Origin: Curtobacterium sp. Leaf183
GTDB taxonomy: Bacteria > Actinomycetota > Actinomycetes > Actinomycetales > Microbacteriaceae
Direction: 5' to 3'
Length of the DNA: 64,000 nt
NCBI RefSeq assembly: GCF_001424385.1
Contig: NZ_LMPO01000008.1
Span: 886,321 to 950,320 of the forward strand
Shown: positions 41,054 through 49,660 of the stretch, one piece after another
Layout: each line of letters starts with the position of its first letter
Numbering within the stretch: position 1 is the first letter of the stretch
Made by a program: the position numbers and the translations under genes
The notes under the pieces: model-generated
Database searches by the model: none
The model's input: only the letters and a program-made list of their open reading frames with translations
What the model was told of the DNA's origin: nothing

Positions 41054-42151
41054 TCAGCGTAGCGGCCGGTCGAGGCCGGGCGTTGTGAGTCCCCCGACAA
41101 GCGAGCGCGCGGTTTCGAGGAGCTTGTCGACAGCCTCGTGCTCGCCGATGGAGACCCGGATGCCCTCGTTCCCGAAGGCCCGGACGATGATGCCGGCACG
41201 TTCGAACTGCTCAGCCGCGTGCCCCGTGTGGTCGCCCGTCGGCAGCCACACGAAGTTGCCCTGGGCATCGGGGACGTCCCAGCCCTGGGCCCGCAGCGCG
41301 GTCACGACCAGGTCGCGTCGGTCGGTCAGGTGCGTGACCCGATCGAGCAGCTCGGTCTCGCGCTCGAGGCTGGCCAGCGCGGCCGCCTGTCCCTGCGCCG
41401 TGACGCTGAGGGGGATGGCACACGCGCGGACGGCGTCGAGGACGTATGCCGGACCGAGCGCGTACCCGACGCGGAGCCCGGCCAGGCCGTACGCCTTGGA
41501 GAAGGTGCGGAGGACGACGAGGTTCGGGTACCGCTCCAGCAGCGGGACCCCGCGCACGGCGTCCGGGTCGGTCACGAACTCGGCGTAGGCCTCGTCGATC
41601 ACCACGAGGACGTCCCGCGGCACCCGCGCCATGAAGGCGTCGAACTCGGCTGCGGTCACCGCGGTGCCGGTGGGGTTGTTGGGCGTGCACACGATCACCA
41701 TGCGGGTGCGCTCGGTGACGGCCGCCGCCATGGCGTCGAGGTCGTGTCGGCCGTCGGCGCGGTTCGGCACCTGCACGCTGGTGGCGCCGGCAACCGTGAC
41801 CACGCCGGGGTAGGCCTCGAACGACCGCCAGGCGTACACGACCTCGTCGCCGGGGCCGGACGTCGCCTTCGCCAGCTCGTGCAGGATCGCCACGCTGCCC
41901 GGCGCGACGTGGACCTCGTCGACGGTGACGCCGAAGCGGTTCGCCAGGACGGCACGCACGGCGAGCGCCGTCGCGTCCGGGTAGCGGTTGTAGGCGGTCT
42001 GCGCCTGCACCGCCTCGACCACGCCGGGGAGCGGCGGGAAGGGGTTCTCGTTGCTCGAGAGCTTGAAGGCGTCCGCCGCGGCCTGGCGTCCCTGCTTGTA
42101 CGCGGGGAGGATCGCGATCTCGGGCCGGATGTGCACGGGCTGCTCTGTCAC
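41054..42151 (-). CDS. Class I/II aminotransferase, HisC / aromatic aminotransferase type
   Basis: The product has 365 residues from a GTG at 42151. It has the HisC-like [36 protein letters not shown], and the PLP-lysine in [17 protein letters not shown]. The C-terminal [17 protein letters not shown] is typical of HisC and the actinobacterial phenylalanine/aromatic transaminase group, which cannot be told apart by eye. No his genes are nearby. Its place ahead of the 2-oxoacid dehydrogenase genes suggests a role in amino-acid transamination to 2-oxo acids. It is 41 bases from a divergent gene. Confidence 0.88.
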   Translation of the reverse strand: MTEQPVHIRPEIAILPAYKQGRQAAADAFKLSSNENPFPPLPGVVEAVQAQTAYNRYPDATALAVRAVLANRFGVTVDEVHVAPGSVAILHELAKATSGPGDEVVYAWRSFEAYPGVVTVAGATSVQVPNRADGRHDLDAMAAAVTERTRMVIVCTPNNPTGTAVTAAEFDAFMARVPRDVLVVIDEAYAEFVTDPDAVRGVPLLERYPNLVVLRTFSKAYGLAGLRVGYALGPAYVLDAVRACAIPLSVTAQGQAAALASLERETELLDRVTHLTDRRDLVVTALRAQGWDVPDAQGNFVWLPTGDHTGHAAEQFERAGIIVRAFGNEGIRVSIGEHEAVDKLLETARSLVGGLTTPGLDRPLR

Positions 42152-42192
42152 CCGTCCAGACTACCGAGCACGTCACCGGGCATCATGGACAC

Positions 42193-42591
42193 ATGCGATT
42201 CCTCGTCCGCCTCGTCATCAACGCCGTCGCGCTCTGGCTCACCACGCTCATCGTCAGCGGCGTCACCGTCACCGCGTTCGGCAACGGCGGCACCGTCGAG
42301 ACCGTCCTGACGTTCCTGCTCGTGGCGTTCGTCTTCGGGCTCGTCAACGCCGTGATCGGCACCGTGATCCGGGTCGTGGCGTTCCCGGTGTACATCCTGA
42401 CGCTCGGGCTGATCTCGTTCGTCGTGAACGCGATCCTGCTGCTCATCGTCGCCGGCATCTCGAGCGCGATCGGCTTCGGCCTGCAGGTCGAGTCGTTCGG
42501 CTGGGGCATCGTCGGCGCCTTCGTGCTGGCCGTCTTCGCGTGGCTGATCGGCCTGGTCGTGCGGCCCGTGCTGAACCGCCCGCGCGCCTGA
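42193..42591 (+). CDS. YvlD-like membrane protein (phage-holin-4 superfamily, PF04020-type)
   Basis: The product has 132 residues and four membrane helices covering nearly the whole chain: LVINAVALWLTTLIVSGVTV, LTFLLVAFVFGLVNAVIGTV, YILTLGLISFVVNAILLLI, and FVLAVFAWLIGLVVRP. It ends in the basic NRPRA. The family is named after a holin but members are chromosomal and of unknown role, linked to envelope stress in Bacillus. It is the first of three close genes with the LMW phosphatase (27-base gap) and purB. Confidence 0.85.
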   Translation: MRFLVRLVINAVALWLTTLIVSGVTVTAFGNGGTVETVLTFLLVAFVFGLVNAVIGTVIRVVAFPVYILTLGLISFVVNAILLLIVAGISSAIGFGLQVESFGWGIVGAFVLAVFAWLIGLVVRPVLNRPRA

Positions 42592-42618
42592 GCGCTGCCG
42601 GTACGCCATGATGTGGGC

Positions 42619-43137
42619 ATGACCACGGACGCCGACGCCCCGTCGACCTTCCGCGTCTCGTTCGTGTGCAGCGGCAACATCTGCCGTTCCCCGATGGCCG
42701 GGATCGTCTTCCAGCGCCTCGTCGACGACGCCGGGATGACCGACCGGTTCCAGGTGCAGTCCGCGGGGACGGGCGACTGGCACGTCGGCGAACCGGCGGA
42801 CGAGCGGACGATCGCTGCCCTGGCGGCGCGCGGATACGATGGGTCCAGGCATCGCGCCCGTCAGTTCGACCCGGACCGGTTCCCGGACCTCGACCTGGTG
42901 GTCGCACTCGACCGCTCCCACGAACGCATCCTGCGCTCGTGGGCACCCACGATGGACGACGCCGCGAAGGTGACGCTCCTGCTGCGGTACGACGACGCCT
43001 GGCCGGAACAGGCCGACGTGCCGGACCCGTACTACGCGGACCGACACGAGTTCGACCGGGTGCTGTCCACGGTCGAGCGGGCCTGCCGCGCACTCTTCCA
43101 CCAGATCGAACCGGCCGTCCGCCAGGGAGCACCATGA
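42619..43137 (+). CDS. Low-molecular-weight protein-tyrosine phosphatase
   Basis: The product has 172 residues from the ATG at 42619 (a GTG at 42613 is possible). The P-loop is VCSGNICRSPMAG, the CX5R signature, near residue 16. The general-acid Asp lies in VPDPYYAD near residue 135. It cleaves phosphotyrosine, in many actinobacteria on kinases that control polysaccharide export. Its stop overlaps the purB start by 4 bases, a tight link of unknown meaning. It is the typical length for the family. Confidence 0.92.
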   Translation: MTTDADAPSTFRVSFVCSGNICRSPMAGIVFQRLVDDAGMTDRFQVQSAGTGDWHVGEPADERTIAALAARGYDGSRHRARQFDPDRFPDLDLVVALDRSHERILRSWAPTMDDAAKVTLLLRYDDAWPEQADVPDPYYADRHEFDRVLSTVERACRALFHQIEPAVRQGAP

Positions 43138-44519
43138 CCCCCCTTCCCCCGCAGCCGATCAGCCCGCTCGACGGGCGGTACTACCCGGTCGTGCACACGG
43201 TGGGCGAGCACCTCTCCGAGGCCGGGCTCAACCGTGCGCGCATCACCGTCGAGGTGGAGTGGCTGGTCTTCCTGACCGACCACGCGATGTTCACCACGTC
43301 GCCGCTCAGCGTCGACGACAAGGCGGCCCTGCGTGCGGTCGTCACGGACTTCGGCCAGGCGCAGATCGCCGAGCTGGCGCAGATCGAGGCGACGACCCGG
43401 CACGACGTCAAAGCCGTCGAGTACTTCGTCCGTCGGCGGCTGTCGGAACTCGGCCTCGACGCCATCGCCGAGCTCACGCACTTCGCCTGCACCAGCGAGG
43501 ACATCAACAACCTGTCCTACGCGATCACGATCAAGGACGCCACCGAGCTCGTCTGGCTGCCGGCCTTCCGAGCCGTCGTCGCCCGACTGCGCGAGGTCGC
43601 CGCCGAGCTCCGCGCCGTCCCGATGCTGTCCCACACGCACGGGCAGCCCGCGACCCCGACCACGCTCGGCAAGGAGCTCGCGGTGGTCGTCTACCGACTC
43701 GAGCGCGTGCTGGCGCAGATCGAGGGCAGCGAGTACCTCGGCAAGTTCTCCGGCGCCACCGGCACGTTCTCGGCGCACCTCGCCGCCGACCCCGAGGCCG
43801 ACTGGCCCACGCTGTCCCGGACCTTCGTCGAGGGCCTCGGCCTGCGATGGAACCCGCTCACCACGCAGATCGAGTCGCACGACTGGCAGGCCGAGCTCTA
43901 CGACCGGATCCGGCACGCCAACCGCATCCTGCACAACCTGGCGACCGACATGTGGACCTACATCTCGATGGGGTACTTCACGCAGATACCGATCGCCGGC
44001 GCGACGGGGTCGTCGACGATGCCGCACAAGATCAACCCGATCCGGTTCGAGAACGCCGAGGCGAACCTCGAGATCTCGTCCGCGCTGTTCTCCACGCTGT
44101 CCGAGACCCTCGTGACGAGCCGCCTGCAGCGCGACCTGACGGACTCCACCACGCAGCGCAACGTCGGCGTCGCGATGGGCCACTCGCTGCTCGCGCTCGA
44201 CAACCTGCGCCGTGGGCTGAGCGAGGTCGCCGTGAACGAGCAGCGCCTCGCCGAGGACCTCGACGGCAACTGGGAGGTGCTCGGCGAGGCGATCCAGACG
44301 GTCATCCGCGCCGAGGTCACCGCGGGCCAGTCCGACATCGAGGACCCCTACGCGATGCTCAAGGAGCTCACGCGCGGCAAGCGGATCGGGCAGCAGGACC
44401 TGATCGCCTTCGTCAACGGCCTGGACATCTCGGACGGCGCCAAGGCCCGCCTGACCGCCCTGACGCCGGCGACGTACACGGGGCTGGCGGACGAGCTGGT
44501 GGACCACCTGGACGTCTGA
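43134..44519 (+). CDS. purB: Adenylosuccinate lyase (E. coli PurB type)
   Basis: The product has 461 residues. It splits SAICAR to AICAR and adenylosuccinate to AMP plus fumarate in purine synthesis. The start ISPLDGRY is typical of this type, followed by ACTSEDINNLSYAI, LSHTHGQPATPTTLGKE (catalytic His), and the signature GSSTMPHKINPIRFENAE. The ATG overlaps the phosphatase stop. The last codons (HLDV and stop) are part of a 16-bp tandem repeat that runs into the gap, an unusual 3' boundary. Confidence 0.96.
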   Translation: MTPLPPQPISPLDGRYYPVVHTVGEHLSEAGLNRARITVEVEWLVFLTDHAMFTTSPLSVDDKAALRAVVTDFGQAQIAELAQIEATTRHDVKAVEYFVRRRLSELGLDAIAELTHFACTSEDINNLSYAITIKDATELVWLPAFRAVVARLREVAAELRAVPMLSHTHGQPATPTTLGKELAVVVYRLERVLAQIEGSEYLGKFSGATGTFSAHLAADPEADWPTLSRTFVEGLGLRWNPLTTQIESHDWQAELYDRIRHANRILHNLATDMWTYISMGYFTQIPIAGATGSSTMPHKINPIRFENAEANLEISSALFSTLSETLVTSRLQRDLTDSTTQRNVGVAMGHSLLALDNLRRGLSEVAVNEQRLAEDLDGNWEVLGEAIQTVIRAEVTAGQSDIEDPYAMLKELTRGKRIGQQDLIAFVNGLDISDGAKARLTALTPATYTGLADELVDHLDV

Positions 44520-44553
44520 GCCGCTGGACGTCTGAGCCGCTGGACGTCTGAGC
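44508..44553 (+). repeat. 16-bp tandem repeat across the purB stop codon
   Basis: CTGGACGTCTGAGC begins at 44508, 44524 and 44540, with CCG/GCC linkers, giving three copies of period 16; a decayed fourth (GGGGCGTCTGAGCA) follows. The first copy contains the purB stop TGA (44517-44519). The period breaks reading frame, so later copies are non-coding. Confidence 0.88.
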
Positions 44554-44570
44554 GGCGGGGCGTCTGAGCA

Positions 44571-44661
44571 CCGCCGAGACACCGCCGCACGCGCGAGACG
44601 CCGCCGAATTGGGCGGCGTCTCGCCATTCCGGCGGCGTCTCGCCAGTCCGGCGGTGTCTCG
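44571..44661. repeat. Cluster of direct and inverted CGAGACGCCGCCG motifs
   Basis: Five copies of a 13-14-base motif lie in 90 bases: two read as CGAGACRCCGCCG and three in reverse as CGGCGGYGTCTCG. The middle pair meets around AATTGG and can form a strong hairpin. It lies between the convergent purB and LysR genes, with no gene in the gap. Confidence 0.75.
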
Positions 44662-44694
44662 TCGTCCCGGTGACGACGCGACGGACAGGAGGCC

Positions 44695-44717
44695 CGGTGC
44701 GGCCCCGCCGCGCACCG
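44695..44717. terminator. Decayed terminator of the palindrome family (copy D)
   Basis: AGGAGGCCCGGTGCG begins like copies A-C, but the right half keeps only CGCACCG, giving a 7-bp stem (CGGTGCG, loop of 9, CGCACCG). It lies 8 bases from the end of the LysR gene. Confidence 0.55.
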
Positions 44718-44724
44718 TACCGGC

Positions 44725-45639
44725 TCAGGTGGTGACGTCGAGGGCCGTGGCGACCAGGGCCTCCAGGACGGTGCGGACCACGGGCCGGACCATCCGGTCC
44801 GGCCGCACGAGTGCCTCGATGCGCCGTCCGGCGCGCACGTCGGCCAGCTCCGCCAGGTGGAACCGCCCCGGCGCCCGCGTGCCCGAGGTGTAGCGCGGGA
44901 CCAGCGCGATGCCGTGCCCCGCCGCCACCAGGTTCTCGATCACGGGCAGGTGGATCGTGCGGAACGCGACCTGCGGCGGCGCGTCCGTCGCGGCGGCCAT
45001 CGCCGTCAGGACCCGGTCGATGGGGTAGCCCTCCGGCACGCCGATCCACGTCTCGTCGACGACCTCGTCGATCCGGACGCGCCCGCGTGCCGCCAGCCGG
45101 TGGCCCTGGGGCAGGGCGACGTCGAGCGGTTCCCGCAGCAGGGCGACCGTCTCGAGTGCGGACCGGTCCGGAGCCGGCGCGCCGTCGGGACGGTGCCCGA
45201 CCACGACGTCGTGGTCGGACGCGAGCGGGGCGAACTCGTCCTCGCTGACGTCGACGTCGGACAGCACGAGCTCGATGCCGGGGTGCTCACGCATCCGGGT
45301 CAGCAGGCCGGGCAGCAGCAGCTCGGCAGCGGACGGGAAGATCGCCAGGTCGACCGCGCCGGTCGTGCCGCCGAGGTGCTCCTGCCAGGCCGCGTCGACG
45401 GTCGCGACGGCGGTGGCGACCCCGGCGGCCAGTCCGGCGAGGACCCGGCCGTCGTCGGTCAGTCGCACGCCGCGACCGACGCGTTCGACCAGTGGGACGC
45501 CGACCTGGCGCTGCAGTGTGCGGAGCTGCTGCGACACCGCGCTCGGCGTCCGGTGGGTCGCCGCGGCGACGGCGGACACCGACCCGCGTTCCTGCAGCTC
45601 GCGGAGCACCGGCAGCAGCGCGACGTCGAACCCGACCAT
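44725..45639 (-). CDS. LysR-family regulator, divergent from an EamA transporter
   Basis: The product has 304 residues. The N-terminal HTH (about 1-60) has LRELQERGSVSAVAAATHRT and PSAVSQQLRTLQRQVGVPLV. The effector domain (about 90-300) is the LysR substrate-binding type (VDLAIFPSAAELLLPGLL, then GHGIALVPRY). It is divergent from an EamA transporter with a 71-base gap, the usual layout for direct control. It resembles the IciA/ArgP-like short-HTH branch that starts with a full MVGFDVALLPVL. The effector is unknown. Confidence 0.9.
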   Translation of the reverse strand: MVGFDVALLPVLRELQERGSVSAVAAATHRTPSAVSQQLRTLQRQVGVPLVERVGRGVRLTDDGRVLAGLAAGVATAVATVDAAWQEHLGGTTGAVDLAIFPSAAELLLPGLLTRMREHPGIELVLSDVDVSEDEFAPLASDHDVVVGHRPDGAPAPDRSALETVALLREPLDVALPQGHRLAARGRVRIDEVVDETWIGVPEGYPIDRVLTAMAAATDAPPQVAFRTIHLPVIENLVAAGHGIALVPRYTSGTRAPGRFHLAELADVRAGRRIEALVRPDRMVRPVVRTVLEALVATALDVTT

Positions 45640-45710
45640 GCAGGGACCCTACAACGACGCTGTCCGAACGTGCGCTGGTCCTTCCGCGTCGGCTGCGGGA
45701 CGATCGTCGG

Positions 45711-46652
45711 GTGCTGCTCCGTGACCGTCTCCTCGCGCTCGTCGTCGCCGTCGTCTGGGGCCTGAACTTCCCCGCGACGGCGCTCGCGCTCGAGCACTTC
45801 CCGCCGTTCCTGCTGGCCGCCGTGCGCTTCACGCTGCTGGCGGTGCCGACGCTGCTGTTCGTCCCGCGGCCGCGGATCCCGTTCGGGCGCCTGGTGCTGG
45901 TCGGCCTGGGGCTGGGCGTGCTGCAGTTCGCGTTCCTCTACCTGAGCATGGCGTCCGGCATGCCCTCGGGGCTGGCGTCGCTCGTGCTGCAGGCGTCGGC
46001 GCCGTTCACGGTCGTGCTCGCCGCGGTGTTCCTGCGTGAGCGGCTGACCGGGCGCCAGGTCCTCGGCGTCACGGCCGCCGTCCTGGCCCTCGCCGCCATC
46101 GCGGTGCACCGTTCCCAGACCGCGGCGCTGCTGCCGGTCGTGCTGGCGCTGTGCGGTGCGCTCGGCTGGGCGATCGGCAACGTCGCGACCCGGCGGGTGG
46201 GACCGGTGAACCCGCTGCACCTGACGCTGTGGTGGTCGGTGGTGCCGCCGATCCCGATGGCCGTGCTGTCGTTCGTGGTCGAGGGTCCGACGCGCATGGG
46301 GCAGGCGCTCGGGACGGCGTTCACGCTCCGGGCGCTGCCGGCCGACCTCGGCCTGCTGTACATCGTGCTGGTGGCGTCGCTCGTCGGGTACGGCATCTGG
46401 TCGCGGCTGCTCGGCACCTACCCGTCGAGCACCGTCGCGCCGTTCTCGATGCTCGTGCCCGTCGTGGGCGTGCTGGCGTCGTGGGTGGCGTTCGGCGAGG
46501 TGCCCGACCTGGTCGAGGTGCTGGCCGGCGTGGTCGTCGTGGCCGGCGTGCTCTGGGCGTCGCGGTCGGGACGACCGGCGCCCACCGCGGCGATCCCCGA
46601 GACCGGCCCGGTGCCGGCGCTCAGCCCCGGTGCTGGCGGCGCTCCGCGATGA
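45711..46652 (+). CDS. EamA/DMT-family transporter
   Basis: The product has 313 residues from a GTG at 45711. There are ten membrane helices in two EamA repeats: VVAVVWGLNFPATALALEHF with PPFLLAAVRFTLLA, then LALCGALGWAIGNVATRR and SSTVAPFSMLVPVVGVLASW. The family exports amino acids and related metabolites. The C-terminal tail is Pro/Ala-rich. It is divergent from a LysR regulator. The stop lies 31 bases inside the convergent TIGR01777 gene, so the two 3' ends overlap. Confidence 0.9.
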   Translation: MLLRDRLLALVVAVVWGLNFPATALALEHFPPFLLAAVRFTLLAVPTLLFVPRPRIPFGRLVLVGLGLGVLQFAFLYLSMASGMPSGLASLVLQASAPFTVVLAAVFLRERLTGRQVLGVTAAVLALAAIAVHRSQTAALLPVVLALCGALGWAIGNVATRRVGPVNPLHLTLWWSVVPPIPMAVLSFVVEGPTRMGQALGTAFTLRALPADLGLLYIVLVASLVGYGIWSRLLGTYPSSTVAPFSMLVPVVGVLASWVAFGEVPDLVEVLAGVVVVAGVLWASRSGRPAPTAAIPETGPVPALSPGAGGAPR

Positions 46653-47613
46653 TGTGCGCCAGTGCACCGCGCAGCAGGGGGTACCGGAACTCGTAGCCGG
46701 CCTGCATCAGGCGCGTCGGGACCACCCACCGGCTCTTGAGCACGAGCTCGGTCTCGGTCCGGATCGCGAACGACCCGAGCTCGAGCATCCACCGCCACGT
46801 CGGCAGCCCGAAGCGCCGTCCGACCGCGTCACGGATCGTCGCCATCACGGTGCGGTTGTCCGACGGGTTGGGGCTCGACAGGTTCACGGCGCCGTCGAGG
46901 TCCTCGTGGTCGCGGATGAAGCGGATCGCACCGACCACGTCGGCGATGTGGATCCAGCTGAACTTCTGCCGCCCGTGGGTGTGTCGGTCGTGGTGGTAGG
47001 TGCCCGCAGCCAGGCGCGACCGGGTCGGGAACCACGGGCCGTCGTACTGCGGGCCGCCGAGCCCCGCCTGCGCGAGCCGGAGCAGCGGCACGAGCGCGCT
47101 GCCGTCGCCGAACACGATCGCCATCCGGAGCGCGACGCGACGGGTGCCGGGCAGGTCCGCCGCGAAGAGGGCGTCCTCCCACGCGCGGGCGACCCCGACC
47201 GAGAAGCCCTCGCCGAGCTCCCCCGTCGCCTCGTCCTGCGGGCGGTCGGCGGCGTGCCGGTAGATCGTCGCGGTCGATGCGTTCAGCCACAGTGGCGGCG
47301 GGTGCTCCGACGTGCGGATCGCCTCGCCCAGCTCGAGCGTGGTGTCGACCCGGGAGCGGATGATCTCCGCCCGGTTGCGGCGGCCGTAGCGGCAGTTCAC
47401 GCTCTTGCCCGCCATGTTCACGACGATCGCGGCGCCGTCCACCAGTTCGCGGACGCGGAGCGTGTTGCCCCACACCGCGTCGCCCGTGCGGCCGATCGTG
47501 ACGACCTCGTAGCCCTCGTCGCGGAACGCGTCCTGCAGGGAGCGGCCGACGAAGCCGCTGGCCCCCGCGATCACCGCGCGTCCCCTGGTCGTCCCGACGC
47601 TGTCGTCGCTCAT
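46621..47613 (-). CDS. TIGR01777-family NAD-dependent epimerase/dehydratase (SDR)
   Basis: The product has 330 residues. The Rossmann motif is VIAGASGFVGRSLQDAF. It has NMAGKSVNCRYGRRNRAEII, the family-specific segment, LNASTATIYRHA with the active-site Tyr, FSVGVARAWEDALF, and KFSWIHIADVVGAIRFI. The family (including E. coli YfcH and plant SulA) is poorly understood. It ends by overlapping the EamA gene by 32 bases. The DUF4166 gene overlaps its start by 4 bases, so the two are a unit. Confidence 0.88.
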   Translation of the reverse strand: MSDDSVGTTRGRAVIAGASGFVGRSLQDAFRDEGYEVVTIGRTGDAVWGNTLRVRELVDGAAIVVNMAGKSVNCRYGRRNRAEIIRSRVDTTLELGEAIRTSEHPPPLWLNASTATIYRHAADRPQDEATGELGEGFSVGVARAWEDALFAADLPGTRRVALRMAIVFGDGSALVPLLRLAQAGLGGPQYDGPWFPTRSRLAAGTYHHDRHTHGRQKFSWIHIADVVGAIRFIRDHEDLDGAVNLSSPNPSDNRTVMATIRDAVGRRFGLPTWRWMLELGSFAIRTETELVLKSRWVVPTRLMQAGYEFRYPLLRGALAHIIAERRQHRG

Positions 47614-48308
47614 GTGTTCCCCCGTCCTGTGTCCGGTGCGATCTCGTACCGGAACGCCCCCTCGTACCGGTACAGCGTGCCGACCACCGGCGCCGAGAGC
47701 ACCAGGGACACGCGCTGCCGGTCGGCTTCGTCATCGAATCGTTCTGTGAGCGTCACACGTGGACTGACGACGGCCGGCAGGCTCCACTCGCGTCCCAGCC
47801 CGTGGAACGACACACGCGTGGAGGCCAGGCGCAGGGCGCCGGCGTCCGGGCCGTCTGTGTCGACCGTGACCGCGAGCCGGGCGCTGACGCGCCCGTGGCG
47901 ACCGAGGTGGTCGACCAGCCCCGCCGGCTCCGCCGTGATGGCGTCGACCATCGTGCGGTCCCCGGTGCGGAAGTGGAAGGTGCGGTGCGCGCGGACGGCG
48001 GGGTGAGCCTCCCGTCCCGCCGTGGGCCGGCCGTCGCGTCCGCCGGCGCGACCGCGTCGGACGGTGACCGGGCGGTTCTCGACCGTGAACGGCACGTCCT
48101 GCTCCCAGACCGGGAACATCACGGCGTCACGGGCGAACAGCGCCAGCACGGGCCAGAGCCACCGGCGTGGTGTGCCGACGACGGTGAAGGCACCGGCACC
48201 CCGGCCGACGTGCCCGGGTGGGACCGGGCCGAAGTACGTGCGGAGCCGCGGATGCAGCCGAGCGAGCACCTCGGCACCGATGCTCAGCTCGTAGGGCGAC
48301 CGGGTCAC
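47610..48308 (-). CDS. DUF4166 protein
   Basis: The product has 232 residues from a GTG at 48308. It begins SPYELSIGAEVLARLHPRLR, then FGPVPPGHVGRGAGAFTVVG, a pattern of DUF4166, with WPVLALFARDAVMFPVWEQD and RTFHFRTGDRTMVDAI further on. It is soluble, with no membrane segment. Unlike fused forms elsewhere, DUF4166 is a separate protein here, transcribed together with the TIGR01777 epimerase by a 4-base overlap. The function of both is unknown. Confidence 0.8.
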   Translation of the reverse strand: MTRSPYELSIGAEVLARLHPRLRTYFGPVPPGHVGRGAGAFTVVGTPRRWLWPVLALFARDAVMFPVWEQDVPFTVENRPVTVRRGRAGGRDGRPTAGREAHPAVRAHRTFHFRTGDRTMVDAITAEPAGLVDHLGRHGRVSARLAVTVDTDGPDAGALRLASTRVSFHGLGREWSLPAVVSPRVTLTERFDDEADRQRVSLVLSAPVVGTLYRYEGAFRYEIAPDTGRGNT

Positions 48309-48356
48309 GCTTGCGATCCTGGCACGTCGTCGGTCGCGGTCCCTACGATTGCAGGC

Positions 48357-49271
48357 ATGGGACACGACCACGCACACGGGCACGCGGGCGCGAACGAGCG
48401 CGCGCTGCTCGTCGCGTTCTGCATCTCGGCGACGATCCTGCTCGCCGAGGTCGTCGGCGCGGTCGTCACCGGGTCGCTCGCGCTGCTGGTCGACGCCGGG
48501 CACATGGTCGTCGACACCGGCGGGATCGGCATCGGGCTCGTGGCCACACGGCTCGCCCGGCGCTCGCCCACCTCGCAGCGCACGTGGGGGTTCCAGCGGG
48601 CCGAGGTGCTCGGTGCGACGGCCCAGGCGGCGATCCTGCTCGCGGTCGGGGTGTTCGTCATCGTGTCCGCGATCCAGCGCCTGTTCGTGCCCGCCGAGAT
48701 CCACGCCGGTCCACTGCTGGTGTTCGGGATCATCGGGCTCGTCGGCAACCTGCTCGCCTTCGCCGTGCTGATGCGGGCCTCGGGCGAGAACTTCACGTCG
48801 CGGGCCGCGCGGCTCGAGGTCCTCAACGACGCGCTCGGGTCCGTCGCGGTCATCGTCGCGGCCGTCGTGCTGTCGTTGACCGGGTGGGAACGTGCGGACT
48901 CGATCGCGGCCATCGTCATCGGCGGGCTCATCCTGCCCCGGGCCGTCCGGCTGCTGCGCGAGACGGCGAACGTGCTGCTCGAGTCGACGCCGCCGGGGCT
49001 CGACCTCGAGGACGTGCGCGGCCACATCCTCGAGCTCGACCACGTCATCGCCGTGCACGACCTGCACGCCACGCTCGTGGCAACCGGCGTGCCGAACCTG
49101 ACCGCGCACGTGGTGGTGGACGACCACTGCTTCACGACCTCGCACGCGCCGGCCATCCTCGACGAGCTGCAGCAGTGCGTGGCCGAGCACTTCGACGTGC
49201 CGGTCGAGCACTCCACGTTCCAGCTCGAGCCCGCGTCGCACCAGCGGCACGAGCACGACGTGCACGCGTAG
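48357..49271 (+). CDS. Cation diffusion facilitator metal exporter (CzcD/ZitB-like)
   Basis: The product has 304 residues. A His-rich start (MGHDHAHGHAGANERALL) leads to six membrane helices and a C-terminal metal-binding domain ending HQRHEHDVHA. Helix 2 has LLVDAGHMVVDTGGI with the His-xxx-Asp transport pair. In helix 5 the usual HxxxD is EVLNDALGS, with Glu replacing His; this occurs in other actinobacterial CDF proteins as well as I can recall. It exports Zn2+ or related ions by proton antiport. It is followed by a non-coding tandem repeat region. Confidence 0.9.
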   Translation: MGHDHAHGHAGANERALLVAFCISATILLAEVVGAVVTGSLALLVDAGHMVVDTGGIGIGLVATRLARRSPTSQRTWGFQRAEVLGATAQAAILLAVGVFVIVSAIQRLFVPAEIHAGPLLVFGIIGLVGNLLAFAVLMRASGENFTSRAARLEVLNDALGSVAVIVAAVVLSLTGWERADSIAAIVIGGLILPRAVRLLRETANVLLESTPPGLDLEDVRGHILELDHVIAVHDLHATLVATGVPNLTAHVVVDDHCFTTSHAPAILDELQQCVAEHFDVPVEHSTFQLEPASHQRHEHDVHA

Positions 49272-49660
49272 GGCGGCGGGCGCTCTCCCTGGTGTGGGCC
49301 ACACGTGCGACACCTCCGATGTCGTACGACACCGTCACCGTCGCGCCACCGGCCCCCCGCCACCCGAACGACACCACCGATGACGTACGACATCGTCACC
49401 GTCGCGCCACCGGCCCCCCGCCACCCGAACGACACCACCGCTGTCGTACGACACCGTCACTGTCGCGCCACCGGCACCCCGCCACCCGAACGACACCACC
49501 GCTGTCGTACGACACCGTCACTGCCGCGCCACCGGCACCCCGCCACCCGAACGACACCACCGCTGTCGTACGACATCGGCACTGCCCCCGCACGCGACGC
49601 GTCCACACACACACACGCGACAACGCACCTCCGCGCACACCCAGCCCGGCACAGCCGGGG
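49272..49660. other. 389-base non-coding gap with a tandem repeat array
   Basis: After the CDF gene there is a 61-bp tandem array (49321 to about 49590), then a CACACACACACGCGACAA stretch (49605-49622) and the 3' end of the convergent secreted-protein gene. Open frames through the array are repeat artefacts. No promoter or RNA gene was identified. Confidence 0.7.
49321..49590. repeat. 61-bp tandem repeat array, four full copies plus a partial
   Basis: The unit begins GTCGTACGACACCGTCACCG and ends CACCCGAACGACACCACCG. Copies begin at 49321, 49382, 49443, 49504 and 49565 (the last partial), so the period is exactly 61. Each unit contains the 10-base palindrome GTCGTACGAC (GACGTACGAC in copy 2). 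Copies 1-2 and 3-4 form similar pairs. 61 is not a multiple of three, so no frame is kept. Confidence 0.93.

Noticed and set aside
41054..42151. Firm hisC call
   Set aside because: HisC and aromatic aminotransferases share the visible motifs, and no his genes are adjacent, so no symbol was given.
49321..49590. CRISPR-like array
   Set aside because: Units are contiguous 61-bp repeats with no unique spacers and no cas genes nearby.
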